Part shown: one piece after another, positions 28,242-35,692 of the stretch
Layout: each line of letters starts with the position of its first letter
Position numbering within the stretch: the first letter of the stretch is position 1
Source: Capnocytophaga bilenii
GTDB lineage: Bacteria > Bacteroidota > Bacteroidia > Flavobacteriales > Flavobacteriaceae
Assembly (NCBI RefSeq): GCF_017565765.1
Contig: NZ_JAGDYP010000002.1
Coordinates: 248,001-312,000, forward strand
Reading direction: 5' to 3'
DNA length: 64,000 nucleotides
Translations under genes and position numbers: made by a program
The notes under the pieces: model-generated
The model's input: only the letters and a program-made list of their open reading frames with translations
Databases searched by the model: none
Told to the model about the DNA's origin: nothing

Positions 28242-29042
28242 TTACGCTTTGCGTTGTCGTTTGGCTTCAAATATAAGTACGGCAGCCGCTACCGATACAT
28301 TCATAGAGTCTATTACACCCTCCATAGGAATAATGATATTCTGAGTGCTTTGCTCCAGCCATTCATCGGTAAGCCCTTCATCTTCAGTGCCTACTACTAT
28401 AGCGGTACGCCCTTTGAGTGATACTTCGTAATAAGGCTTCGATGCCGTAAGTGCCGCACAATAACTATTGATGTGCTTTGTTTGCAAAAAGTTTAGCACT
28501 TCGGCAGTAGTGCCCATCGCTATTGGCACGGTAAACACACAACCTACACTAGAACGTATGATATTAGGGTTATAAAGGTCGGTTTTGGGGTTAGCGATAA
28601 TAACACCATCTATATGAGCCGCATCAGCGGTACGCAATAGGGCACCTATATTCCCCGGTTTTTCGGGGGCTTCGGCTACCAATAGCAGCAAATCCTCCTT
28701 GTCGGCTATAAAACCCTCTAAGTTGTGGTTTTTAGTATGTGCTACCGCTATAATCCCCTCGGTTGAGGAACGATAACTGAGCTTGGCATACACCTCTTTG
28801 CTGATAGCAATTACCTCAGTAGGCTTATGATATGTAGTTAGTAGTTCTTGTAAGACACTTTCACTTAGCAATTCAGGCTGATAGAGTATTGTTTGTAGCT
28901 CGTAGCCACCCCGTATAGCCAATTGTACTTCACGCAAGCCCTCAATTACGCATAATCCTTCTTTTTTACGCACTCGCGACTTCTCGGCAAGCTGCAGCAA
29001 CTTCTTTACAAAAGGGTTCTGCGCACTAATGATTTCCTTCAT
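28242..29042 (-). CDS. TrmH/SpoU-family RNA 2'-O-methyltransferase
   Basis: The 266-residue protein has an N-terminal L30e-like substrate-binding part (KEGLCVIEGLREVQLAI) and a SPOUT domain. Motif 1 is NIGALLRTADA (about residue 130), motif 2 is VVGTEDEGLTD (about 216), and motif 3 is IIPMEGVIDSMNVSVAAAVL (about 236-255). This is the knotted AdoMet-binding fold of 2'-O-ribose methyltransferases acting on rRNA or tRNA. The exact target cannot be told. The Asn-Val-Ser element usual in motif 3 is present, so it should be active. It lies 1 bp downstream of the small gene 29044-29241. Confidence 0.9.
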   Translation of the reverse strand: MKEIISAQNPFVKKLLQLAEKSRVRKKEGLCVIEGLREVQLAIRGGYELQTILYQPELLSESVLQELLTTYHKPTEVIAISKEVYAKLSYRSSTEGIIAVAHTKNHNLEGFIADKEDLLLLVAEAPEKPGNIGALLRTADAAHIDGVIIANPKTDLYNPNIIRSSVGCVFTVPIAMGTTAEVLNFLQTKHINSYCAALTASKPYYEVSLKGRTAIVVGTEDEGLTDEWLEQSTQNIIIPMEGVIDSMNVSVAAAVLIFEAKRQRKA

Positions 29043-29043
29043 T

Positions 29044-29241
29044 TTATTTTTCTATCAGTGTTACACACTGCATCAGTTCAGGTTTATTTTTAGTATAAAC
29101 GTTTAGCCATTCTTTGAGTTCTTCTACCTCATAAGGCAATAGTGAATTAACGGCTTTTTTAAGCTCTCTGTAGAACAAGTTGGGATCAAAACTTACTTTT
29201 GAAAGAATCAACTTGGTATATTCAATCATAGGTCGTTTCAT
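29044..29241 (-). CDS. Small conserved-looking hypothetical protein
   Basis: A 65-residue protein without signal peptide or membrane segment, rich in charged and helix-forming residues (FYRELKKAVNSLLPYEVEEL). It has a consensus promoter upstream and is separated by only one base from the downstream methyltransferase, which argues that it is translated. No family is recognised. Confidence 0.6.
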   Translation of the reverse strand: MKRPMIEYTKLILSKVSFDPNLFYRELKKAVNSLLPYEVEELKEWLNVYTKNKPELMQCVTLIEK

Positions 29242-29269
29242 AATACTTACTTTTTAAATTTCTACTGTA

Positions 29270-29300
29270 CAAATGTACATCTTTCTTTTTTAAAAAGCAA
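29270..29300 (-). promoter_or_regulatory. Promoter of small protein/methyltransferase pair
   Basis: On the minus strand there is TAcaTTTG (plus-strand CAAATGTA at 29270-29277) and TTG (CAA at 29298-29300), 20 bp apart, located 28 bp before the ATG at 29241. Confidence 0.6.
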
Positions 29301-29444
29301 ATATTTTCTGTTAATTTTTTTTGCTGATTAACAGTGCAAAGCAGCTAAAACTTTCTCCTACTATCTTTTATATCCAACCTACCTTAACCAAAACACCACT
29401 TAACACAATGTTAGGCGGTGTTTTTGTTATAAGGTTATTATAGT

Positions 29445-29727
29445 CTATTTAGCACTTATATAACTCTGATAAGTAGGAAGCAATGCCTTATAAGCCGTTA
29501 CACTACTTGCAGGCACATAGATATGCTGAATCCTATTCTCTTCAAAAATAGTTTTACTATTCTTATCACTTTTTATCGGAGGTGTAGTTCCTTCAAAAGT
29601 AATGCTAGTAAGACGATTATTCCAAAAAACTCATTCTTTTATTTCTTTAACTGTAGCAGGTATAGTAAGGGTAGCTAATTTATTGTTGCCAAAAGCATTT
29701 TTGCCAATTACCTGTACACTATTATGG
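29445..29727 (-). pseudogene. Remnant of a BspA-like LRR protein gene
   Basis: Read on the minus strand, about 94 codons encode the C-terminal end of a BspA-like protein: VIGKNAFGNNKLATLTIP, then an in-frame TGA at 29633-29631, then LTSITFEGTTPPIK, the typical end-cap IYVPASSVTAYKALLP and stop TAG at 29447-29445. The 5' part of the gene is missing; homology breaks near 29727 beside a GC-rich stretch. The sequence type is the same as the LRR lipoproteins at 4622-19951, so this is a decayed relative. Confidence 0.8.
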
Positions 29728-29764
29728 GGTTTCGGGGGCTGCCCCTTTGTTAAACTAGTCCGCT

Positions 29765-29790
29765 AATAATTTTTTGAATTCAAAAAAATT
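29765..29790. terminator. Palindromic hairpin at end of nuclease-like gene
   Basis: A near-perfect palindrome centred on GAATTC, with A/T-only arms, ends at the stop codon of the minus-strand gene 29789-30478. Its T-rich arm could act as a terminator. Confidence 0.4.
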
Positions 29791-30478
29791 ATACCTCTAC
29801 AATAGTATAATAAAATTCTATATCTTTATTTTTAACTTTATCCCACTTTTTGATAGTATATTCATTATCTAACCATATAGCAGAAAGTCTGCGTTTAGTA
29901 GACTCTGCTACCTCACCTACCCAATCTAATTTACCTTTATGCTTTATATCTTCCTCCATTGTAAATGTTTTTGAAGCTCCTCTAGGTGTATTAGTATAAC
30001 TTTGGTCATTAGTCATAAAAATACAAAAACCTGCAACTATATTAGGCGTGAAATATTTTTTTACTACTTCTAATCGCTCTACATCTTTCCAAAAAGAGTA
30101 TCTACCTATATTTTGGGCTGCCTGATTTTTTAAAAATTCTATACCTTCTATCTTTTTTCCAAAACGTTCCAAAAAACCTTTATTTTTTTCAACTAATTTT
30201 GTTTTATACTTAAGTTCTATAGGGTAAAAACTTCCATCTTTTTCAACTACAATATCAATTCTAATGTCTGTTTCTACTTTAGAACTATCATCCATAGTAT
30301 TTAAATATAAGATTGAAGCAGGAAGTGAATATTCTAAGAAAATATTATCGTAATAATTCTTATCTTTCAAAAAACTTGCTAAATGCATTTGAAAGTCACG
30401 TTCATTGTGAAAGAAATTCTTCTCTTGCTTTAAAAACTCTTCTATATGATTCTTTACTGTTTTATTATAAAATGTCAT
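29789..30478 (-). CDS. PD-(D/E)XK nuclease-like protein of unknown role
   Basis: The 229-residue protein has a probable PD-(D/E)XK core: RIDIVV (about residue 73) followed by FYPIELKYKTK (about 83-93), in which Asp and the Glu-x-Lys fit the fold's metal-binding residues. The N-terminus is helical and charged. There is no signal peptide. It sits five bases downstream of a DUF6884 protein gene, and both are more AT-rich than the flanking housekeeping genes, suggesting a transferred defence- or mobile-type module. Sequence-specific endonuclease activity is inference. Confidence 0.6.
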   Translation of the reverse strand: MTFYNKTVKNHIEEFLKQEKNFFHNERDFQMHLASFLKDKNYYDNIFLEYSLPASILYLNTMDDSSKVETDIRIDIVVEKDGSFYPIELKYKTKLVEKNKGFLERFGKKIEGIEFLKNQAAQNIGRYSFWKDVERLEVVKKYFTPNIVAGFCIFMTNDQSYTNTPRGASKTFTMEEDIKHKGKLDWVGEVAESTKRRLSAIWLDNEYTIKKWDKVKNKDIEFYYTIVEV

Positions 30479-30483
30479 TTCAT

Positions 30484-30957
30484 CTATTTATTAAATTCTT
30501 GTTCTAATCTATTTATCTCTTCATTCAAAGTTCTAAGTCGCACTCCTTGTTTTTGCCCTTTTAGGGGTAATTCTATATTCTCTAATCCTTTTATTTGTTT
30601 TAGATAATTCTCTCCTGCCAAAATGATAAACTTATCATTTTTTAAATCTGCCACTTGCTCTAATTGTGCTATCACCTTTTTACCCCAAGCCTTTTTTTCT
30701 TCAGATGACATATCTTTTATAGAAATATCATAGTACTCTACTTTATTTTCAAGCCCTAATAAATGATATTTATCTGAAAGAATATAGATAGCATCAGGCT
30801 TTCTTAATTCAGCATACCTTTTTCCTTTTTTAAATAAACTACTTGTATACAAATCCTTTGCCCTAACTTTTACTTGTGTTTTCTGTTTCTTTTTTGAGCA
30901 AGGTATCAATACAATTGTTTTTTTCTTTGCACAGGGCACTAATACTATTTCTGCCAT
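30484..30957 (-). CDS. DUF6884-like protein
   Basis: The start at 30957 (MAEIVLVPCAKKK) is preferred because the longer frame reading from 31056 would be translated from an insertion-sequence remnant. The 157-residue product has LIPCSKKK near the N-terminus, then DLYTSSLFKKGKRYAELRKP and IYILSDKYHLLGLE. This is the pattern of DUF6884/YaaA-like proteins found in defence islands and phages, probably nucleotide- or DNA-related. The N-terminal motif appears twice in tandem (VLVPCAKKK then VLIPCSKKK, 11 residues apart), so one copy is likely a local duplication. Confidence 0.7.
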   Translation of the reverse strand: MAEIVLVPCAKKKTIVLIPCSKKKQKTQVKVRAKDLYTSSLFKKGKRYAELRKPDAIYILSDKYHLLGLENKVEYYDISIKDMSSEEKKAWGKKVIAQLEQVADLKNDKFIILAGENYLKQIKGLENIELPLKGQKQGVRLRTLNEEINRLEQEFNK

Positions 30958-30980
30958 ATTATCCTTAATATATTGAAGCT

Positions 30981-31220
30981 GTTTAAACTTTTTCCTATAA
31001 TAAAGTAAAAGTTCTCGAAAATTAGTAATTTTGTGTTTGAGAAAAAAGAACACCAAAATTCAGGAACTCTGTGCAAAGATACAATAATTCATTGGATTAT
31101 TAGTTTTTTAAGTGTAGAAAATTTAATAAAGGAGTGCAACCAGATGTTTATTTTCTTGATGTAACTTGAAATAGAATGTTCCTATTAGATTTTATCTCCA
31201 AGTTTCTCAAAAATTTTATG
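30981..31220 (+). mobile_element. Internally deleted copy of the IS5-like element (about 240 bp)
   Basis: It starts with the same terminal sequence as the larger element (GTTTAAACTTTTT at 30981) and matches that element's first ~140 bp, including the reading DTIIHWIISFLSV. It then jumps to the segment around GCAACCAGATGTTTATTTT (31136) and again to CTTGATGTAACTTG and the right end CTCCAAGTTTCTCAAAAA. Two internal deletions leave a MITE-like derivative that cannot encode a transposase. It inserted 23 bp upstream of the DUF6884 start and provides a minus-strand TAtcTTTG box (31074-31081). Confidence 0.8.
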
Positions 31221-31262
31221 CCCAAAAACATTGACCCAAATACTTCATTGCAAAAAAAATAG

Positions 31263-31270
31263 TATCTTTG
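31263..31270 (+). promoter_or_regulatory. Promoter -7 box of SUKH gene
   Basis: TAtcTTTG at 31263-31270, 17 bp before the ATG at 31288. No well-spaced TTG element is visible. Confidence 0.4.
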
Positions 31271-31287
31271 CAAAAAAATAGAAAACC

Positions 31288-31776
31288 ATGAGCACATTCC
31301 AAGAAAACCTTACAATACTACAAAACCTATTGCAACAAAGTGCAGGAAAGCCTATTCATTATGGCAATGAAATGTATCGCTTTACCCAACAAGCAAAGGT
31401 TACCGAGGAAGAACTTGCCAGCTTTGAACAACAATATAACGTTCGCCTACCTGAGGACTTCAAAACTTTCCTCCTTACCTTGGGGGCTTGCACTCTTTTT
31501 GAAGACGAAAGAGGTTTTTCCGACCAGTTCTATGCACCAGAACAATGGGAATCCTATGCTAAAGAGGTCTTCGAGGGGACAGGTGTCTATTTATTCCCTC
31601 ATATCCTTTTAGTCTGCTATCCCAATGTAGGTCATCAGGCAGGATTTGTATTGGGCGAAGAAGATCAGTTTGGGGTGTTCTATTCTGATGTTCCTCCTGA
31701 GGAATGGGAAGAGGATACGGATCTTATGCCTTTCTCTCAGTGGCTTGAAGAAGAAATGGAAATTTGTAAAGGATGA
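31288..31776 (+). CDS. SMI1/KNR4 (SUKH) family protein
   Basis: A 162-residue acidic protein with the SUKH core signature: TEEELASFEQQYNVRLPEDF (about 37-56), then FKTFLLTLGAC, then a Phe-Pro-His strand and QAGFVLGEEDQFGVFYSD, ending in FSQWLEEEME. SUKH proteins are frequent immunity proteins against polymorphic or contact-delivered toxins. No toxin gene is adjacent, so it is an orphan. It lies between two copies of the same insertion sequence, which may have brought it in. Confidence 0.85.
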   Translation: MSTFQENLTILQNLLQQSAGKPIHYGNEMYRFTQQAKVTEEELASFEQQYNVRLPEDFKTFLLTLGACTLFEDERGFSDQFYAPEQWESYAKEVFEGTGVYLFPHILLVCYPNVGHQAGFVLGEEDQFGVFYSDVPPEEWEEDTDLMPFSQWLEEEMEICKG

Positions 31777-31806
31777 AAAATATTTTGCTATTTAAAATAA
31801 TAGCAT

Positions 31807-31814
31807 TATCTTTG
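31807..31814 (+). promoter_or_regulatory. Promoter -7 box of truncated hicA-like gene
   Basis: TAtcTTTG at 31807-31814, followed by an AAGGAG ribosome-binding-site-like sequence (31822-31827) ahead of the ATG at 31835. Confidence 0.45.
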
Positions 31815-31834
31815 TAGGCATAAAGGAGAATTTT

Positions 31835-31987
31835 ATGAAGTATTCAGAGTTGGAAAAAATACTACGGGAAGCTGGTTGTTATGATACAAACAAACAGGCT
31901 AATGGGCATCCTGTATGGTATAGTCCTATTACAAATAAAAAATTCAGATTAAGTAATCGAAGCTGTTTAAACTTTTTAGAGAAGTAA
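31835..31987 (+). pseudogene. HicA-like toxin, 3' end replaced by an insertion sequence
   Basis: The frame reads MKYSELEKILREAGCY, then NGHPVWYSPITNKKFRLSN, which is the start of HicA-family mRNA interferases up to the region where the conserved His and GTL tail should follow. At that point (about 31960) the sequence enters the terminal repeat of the IS element, and translation ends after eight foreign residues, giving 50 codons in total. The missing tail and the partner hicB are not found after the element, so this is a broken toxin-antitoxin remnant. It has an AAGGAG sequence 7 bp before the start. Confidence 0.75.
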
Positions 31988-32752
31988 AAGTTCCCTAAAA
32001 TTAGTAATTTTGTGTTTAGAAAAAAGAACACTAAAATTCAGGAACTTTGGGCAGAGATACAATAAATAAATGGATTATTTCCTTTTTAAGTGTAGGAAAA
32101 AGAGGATTTAAAAGTAATTTTGATTTAGCTTCAATATTTTTATTGATTCTCAAGAGATTAAAAACAGGGGTACAATGGAGAGAACTTCCAATTGAAAGCT
32201 ATTTTGAAAAAGGTGAAATCTCTTAGCAAAATGTCTATTACTACTTCAACAAATGGAGTAAAGACGGTAGCTTTCAGCGAATATGGTTAAATCTATTAAG
32301 CAAAAAAAAAATCTGTAACCACAAATAGCATTTTTTTGTGTGATAATAAAGGGCAAATGATAGCAATGGGGAGTCCTAAAGCAGGAAATCACAATGACTT
32401 ATATGAAATAGAAGAAGTACTAAAAGAAATCTTAGCTTTTTTAGAAGAAGCAGGAATAGAACACAAAGGACTGTTTCTCAATGCTGATGCAGGATTTGAT
32501 AGCAAATCTTTTAGAGAGTTTTTAGAAAGCAAAGAAATTATAGCAAATATTAAACCTAATCCCCGAAATGGAGAGCAACCAGATGTTTATTTTGATGAAG
32601 AATTGTACAAAAATAGGTTTAAGATTGAACAAGCAAATGGTTGGCTTGACGGATATAAAGGTTTGATAATGAGATATGAGTATCTTGATGTAACTTGGAT
32701 TGGAATGCTTTTATTAGGGTTTATCTCCAAGTTCCTCAAAAAAGTTTAAACA
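31964..32752 (+). mobile_element. Degenerate IS5-family-like insertion sequence
   Basis: The element is about 789 bp and bounded by inverted repeats: TGTTTAAACTTTTT at 31964-31977 and its reverse complement at 32739-32752. It contains one broken transposase gene in the plus orientation. No convincing target-site duplication is visible. The same ends occur in the 240-bp deletion derivative at 30981-31220, also in the plus orientation. Confidence 0.85.
32056..32749 (+). pseudogene. Broken IS5-like DDE transposase
   Basis: The N-terminal frame reads DTINKWIISFLSVGKRGF and GVQWRELPIESYF, then hits an in-frame TAG (32224-32226) and continues NVYYYFNKWSKDGSFQRIW. Near a run of ten A bases (about 32303) the frame shifts, and roughly thirty codons around the first catalytic Asp appear deleted. 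The C-terminal half (ORF from 32336) is intact: GNHNDLYEI, NADAGFDSKSF with the second Asp, and RFKIEQANGWLDGYK with the catalytic Glu. The gene cannot make an active transposase. Confidence 0.85.
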
Positions 32753-33190
32753 CGTTTATTTTAATAAAATATAGTATGACGATTGTAAGTTATAAACTTT
32801 AAGGCATAACTATAATAAAACAATGACAAAATATTATCATACTAACCAATAGAATAAAAAATCTAGCACAAAATTACATCTCCCTACAAAAATATAAAAG
32901 TCCAATCCTTTACAATAATTGTGTAACTTCCAGTAGTAAGTGCAATTTTTTAGGAGTTCTTTATAGTTTAGCAAAAAAACTAAATTTTGGAATAGTAGAA
33001 AGCCTAATCAAAAACTTTAGTTAACCTGAGTTCAGCCTAAGAAAAGTAGATTTTTATAAATAAAAAAAGATAGTTTTAGTAACTTTATAGTTTGAAAAAC
33101 AAAAGTTTAACTAAAAACTATCCTTAGTTTTTTTTGAGTTATAGCTGATTTTTAAAAAACTCGTTGCAGCCTAAATCAAACACACCTCAA
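32753..33190. other. AT-rich spacer without recognisable gene
   Basis: The 438 bp between the insertion sequence and sppA contain no frame of coding quality, no hicB remnant and no clear hairpin terminator. Several short A/T-rich direct repeats (AAAACTA-like) are present, probably from decayed sequence. Confidence 0.6.
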
Positions 33191-34957
33191 TTATCGTATG
33201 TTCAGGTCGTATTCCATACGCGCTTGTATACCCCGCTGATTGCTAATGCGTTTCACTTGCTGGTAAATTTGGTAAGCAGGAGCACCCATCTCTTGGCGCA
33301 AGTTTTCGCCCATTAGGCGTACCCCAAAACGCTTGAATACATCTTTGAAATCCATTTCAAATACAGGGTACGATATTGTTTTGTAGTCTTTTAGTCCGTT
33401 TTCTTTAGCAGCGTAGACAATTACATCGTTTAGGCTGCCTATTTCGTCCACCAAGCCTTTGGCAAGTGCCTCTTTGCCGCTCCATACCCTGCCTTGTGCA
33501 ATGCTATCTATTTGAGCAGTCGTTTTGCCACGCCCTTGTGCCACTCGGTCTAAGAATATGCTGTATATCTGCTCTATAGATTCGGTCATCTCTTTGCGAA
33601 ACTGCTCCGTAGGTTTTTGAAAGCTGCTGTACAGTTGTGCATTGGGGTGAGTAGCTACAGTTTCAGCACTGATGCCCCAATTTTTAGCCAGCGTGCTCAC
33701 ATTGGGTATTACGCCAAATACCCCTATAGAGCCTGTAATAGTCCCCTCTTCGGCAAAAATCTTATCAGCAGCACAAGCAATGTAATAACCGCCCGAAGCC
33801 GCATAGTTCCCCATCGAAACGTATACGTTTTTCTTAGCCTTAGCCAAGCCAATTTCGCGATGCATCAGTTCCGAAGCAAACGCATCACCACCAGGCGAGT
33901 TGATACGCAACACAATAGCCTTTACTTCCTCATTATCAGTAGCTTTTCGCAGTGCCTCAATAATAGTTTCATCGCCAATAACGCCCGAGCGTCCTTGTCC
34001 CTGCATAATTTCACCATCGGCATAAATTACCGCTATTAGCTCTTTTTTCTTGCTTGTGTCAGGTTTTATTACCGCTTCGGCATAATCTTCTATGGTAATA
34101 AAATTGACGTCTTTAATATCTTCTTCACCCACCTTTTCGCAAATGATTTTTTCAAACTCATCGCGGTATAGCAAGCTATCTACCAAGCCGTTTTGCTCAG
34201 CCAAAACAGCCGTTCTACCCCCCAATTGGGTAGTGATTTCATTCACTTTTTCTACGGTCATTCCTCTGCTTTCGGCAATACCAGTAGCCAATACGTCCCA
34301 CATAGCTTTCAGCAGCTCGGTAGTTTGCAAGCGGTTATTGTCACTCATTTGGTTTTCCAAGAAAGGTTCTACCGCACTTTTGTATTTGCCGTGACGGATA
34401 ACTTCCATTTTCACCCCCGTTTTTTCTTGCAAATCTTTAAAAAATAAGATTTCAGAAGAGAGACCACGCAGGTTTACACTTCCCAGAGGGTGCAGATAAA
34501 TCTTGTCGGCAACCGTTTGTAGGTAGTAATCCAGCTGAGAGATGTCGTTGTTATAAGCCAATACAAACTTACCCGAAGTTTTAAAGTCCTGCAAGGCTTT
34601 TCTCAGTTCTTGGGCAAAAGCCACGCCCCCAAGGTTACCCTCGCTTTTTAGGACAATACCCTTGATATGTTTGTCGGTTTTAGCGTTTTTGATAGCTCTT
34701 AGCACAGAGTTAAGTCCGTTGTATTCTTCGTTAGTAATATCAAAGTCTTTGAAGAACACCCGTTCGCCGTAATCAACCAAAGGTTCACTTAGCGAGAGTT
34801 CTAATACCGAATTGTCTTCAATGCTAATGGTCTCTTTGCTACTGCCCATTACTGTGCCCGCCATTATAGAGATAAAGAGTAAGAAGAAGATAAAGCATAC
34901 CGCTATAGCGATAAAAAAGCCTAATATAGAGGCTAATAAAGTTTTAAAGAAATTCAT
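33191..34957 (-). CDS. sppA: Signal peptide peptidase SppA, 67K (long) type
   Basis: A 588-residue inner-membrane protein with one N-terminal transmembrane segment (about 7-35). It consists of two homologous Clp/crotonase-like halves, as in the long SppA of Escherichia coli. The Ser-Lys dyad is visible: Lys193 in GKYKSAVEPF of the first half and Ser388 in NYAASGGYY of the second half, followed by GTITGSIGVFG. It degrades signal peptides left in the membrane. It lies 36 bp downstream of the vapD-like gene and may be transcribed with that pair. Confidence 0.93.
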   Translation of the reverse strand: MNFFKTLLASILGFFIAIAVCFIFFLLFISIMAGTVMGSSKETISIEDNSVLELSLSEPLVDYGERVFFKDFDITNEEYNGLNSVLRAIKNAKTDKHIKGIVLKSEGNLGGVAFAQELRKALQDFKTSGKFVLAYNNDISQLDYYLQTVADKIYLHPLGSVNLRGLSSEILFFKDLQEKTGVKMEVIRHGKYKSAVEPFLENQMSDNNRLQTTELLKAMWDVLATGIAESRGMTVEKVNEITTQLGGRTAVLAEQNGLVDSLLYRDEFEKIICEKVGEEDIKDVNFITIEDYAEAVIKPDTSKKKELIAVIYADGEIMQGQGRSGVIGDETIIEALRKATDNEEVKAIVLRINSPGGDAFASELMHREIGLAKAKKNVYVSMGNYAASGGYYIACAADKIFAEEGTITGSIGVFGVIPNVSTLAKNWGISAETVATHPNAQLYSSFQKPTEQFRKEMTESIEQIYSIFLDRVAQGRGKTTAQIDSIAQGRVWSGKEALAKGLVDEIGSLNDVIVYAAKENGLKDYKTISYPVFEMDFKDVFKRFGVRLMGENLRQEMGAPAYQIYQQVKRISNQRGIQARMEYDLNIR

Positions 34958-34993
34958 ATATAATATATTACAGATTAAGTAAGGTTTTATGTG

Positions 34994-35275
34994 TTAAATA
35001 GTTAGTTTAAATTCTTCGGTAAAGTCCGAATAATCTTCTATTTTGAAAGCACGTATATCTCTTACAGATAGACAAAACCAACGTAAATTTTTTAGACTTT
35101 GTATAGCGCGAAAAAGCACCTTTAAATTTCCTTCAGTGGCATAGGTACTTCCTTGTATCCAGAAAAAACCATTTTCCTCTAAGACCTTTTTTACTTCTGC
35201 ATAAGCATTGTTATAAGGGTCTTTGTAATGTTTTTTTAATTCAGAAATAATCAAGTCGAATGCTATAGCGTACAT
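34994..35275 (-). CDS. VapD-family protein (Cas2-like ribonuclease)
   Basis: A 93-residue protein with the VapD pattern: MYAIAFDL at the N-terminus (first ferredoxin-fold strand with the conserved Asp), [16 protein letters not shown] in the middle and [16 protein letters not shown] near the end. VapD proteins are structurally related to Cas2, and several act as mRNA-cleaving toxins. The start overlaps the upstream 69-residue gene by 13 bp, the arrangement expected of a toxin-antitoxin pair. Confidence 0.85.
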   Translation of the reverse strand: MYAIAFDLIISELKKHYKDPYNNAYAEVKKVLEENGFFWIQGSTYATEGNLKVLFRAIQSLKNLRWFCLSVRDIRAFKIEDYSDFTEEFKLTI

Positions 35276-35472
35276 AATTCTAATGCTTCTAAAGATTTGA
35301 ACATATCTTCTTTTTCAAAGAAAAGTTCCCCACTGTCAGTTTTTACATTGATAACAATCCCTACAAAAGGATTGTTATCTATTTGAGTGATAGTCGCTTC
35401 CACCCAGTCTGTTTTATTTGTTAGCTGCGGCGACACCCATACCCGTTGCCCTACTTTAAATTTACTTTTCAT
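35263..35472 (-). CDS. Small basic protein, candidate partner/antitoxin of VapD
   Basis: A 69-residue protein (start [15 protein letters not shown]) with a predicted small beta barrel: [26 protein letters not shown]. It looks KOW/SH3-like. It overlaps the vapD-like gene by 13 bp and is the first gene behind a good promoter. It is not clearly related to VapX, so the antitoxin role is inferred from position only. Confidence 0.55.
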   Translation of the reverse strand: MKSKFKVGQRVWVSPQLTNKTDWVEATITQIDNNPFVGIVINVKTDSGELFFEKEDMFKSLEALELCTL

Positions 35473-35500
35473 ATTCTCAGCAAATCTTATTTTATTGGCG

Positions 35501-35530
35501 CAAAGGTAGTAAAATTTAGCAAATAAACAA
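35501..35530 (-). promoter_or_regulatory. Promoter of the VapD pair (and perhaps sppA)
   Basis: On the minus strand there is TAccTTTG (CAAAGGTA at 35501-35508) and TTG (CAA at 35528-35530), with 19 bp between them. It is 29 bp upstream of the ATG at 35472. Confidence 0.65.
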
Positions 35531-35653
35531 ATTCGGAGCGAGCCCCACAGGCTTTTATCTATCCCTTATCTTCCCCTTACCTTCCCCTTATCTATCGCTT
35601 AGGTGTGAGGGTGAATTGGCGTACTAAACACTAACGACTAACGACTTTTTTTG

Positions 35654-35661
35654 TATCTTTG
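35654..35661 (+). promoter_or_regulatory. Promoter -7 box of M1 peptidase gene
   Basis: TAtcTTTG at 35654-35661, 32 bp upstream of the ATG at 35693. It directly follows a short copy of the (ACTAACG)n repeat and a T-run. Confidence 0.5.
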
Positions 35662-35692
35662 CACCCTGAATGTAATTAATATAAGAAATATA

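Noticed and set aside
32753-33190. Possible hicB or the lost 3' part of hicA
   Set aside because: No frame resembles HicB or the HicA tail. The spacer is AT-rich noise.
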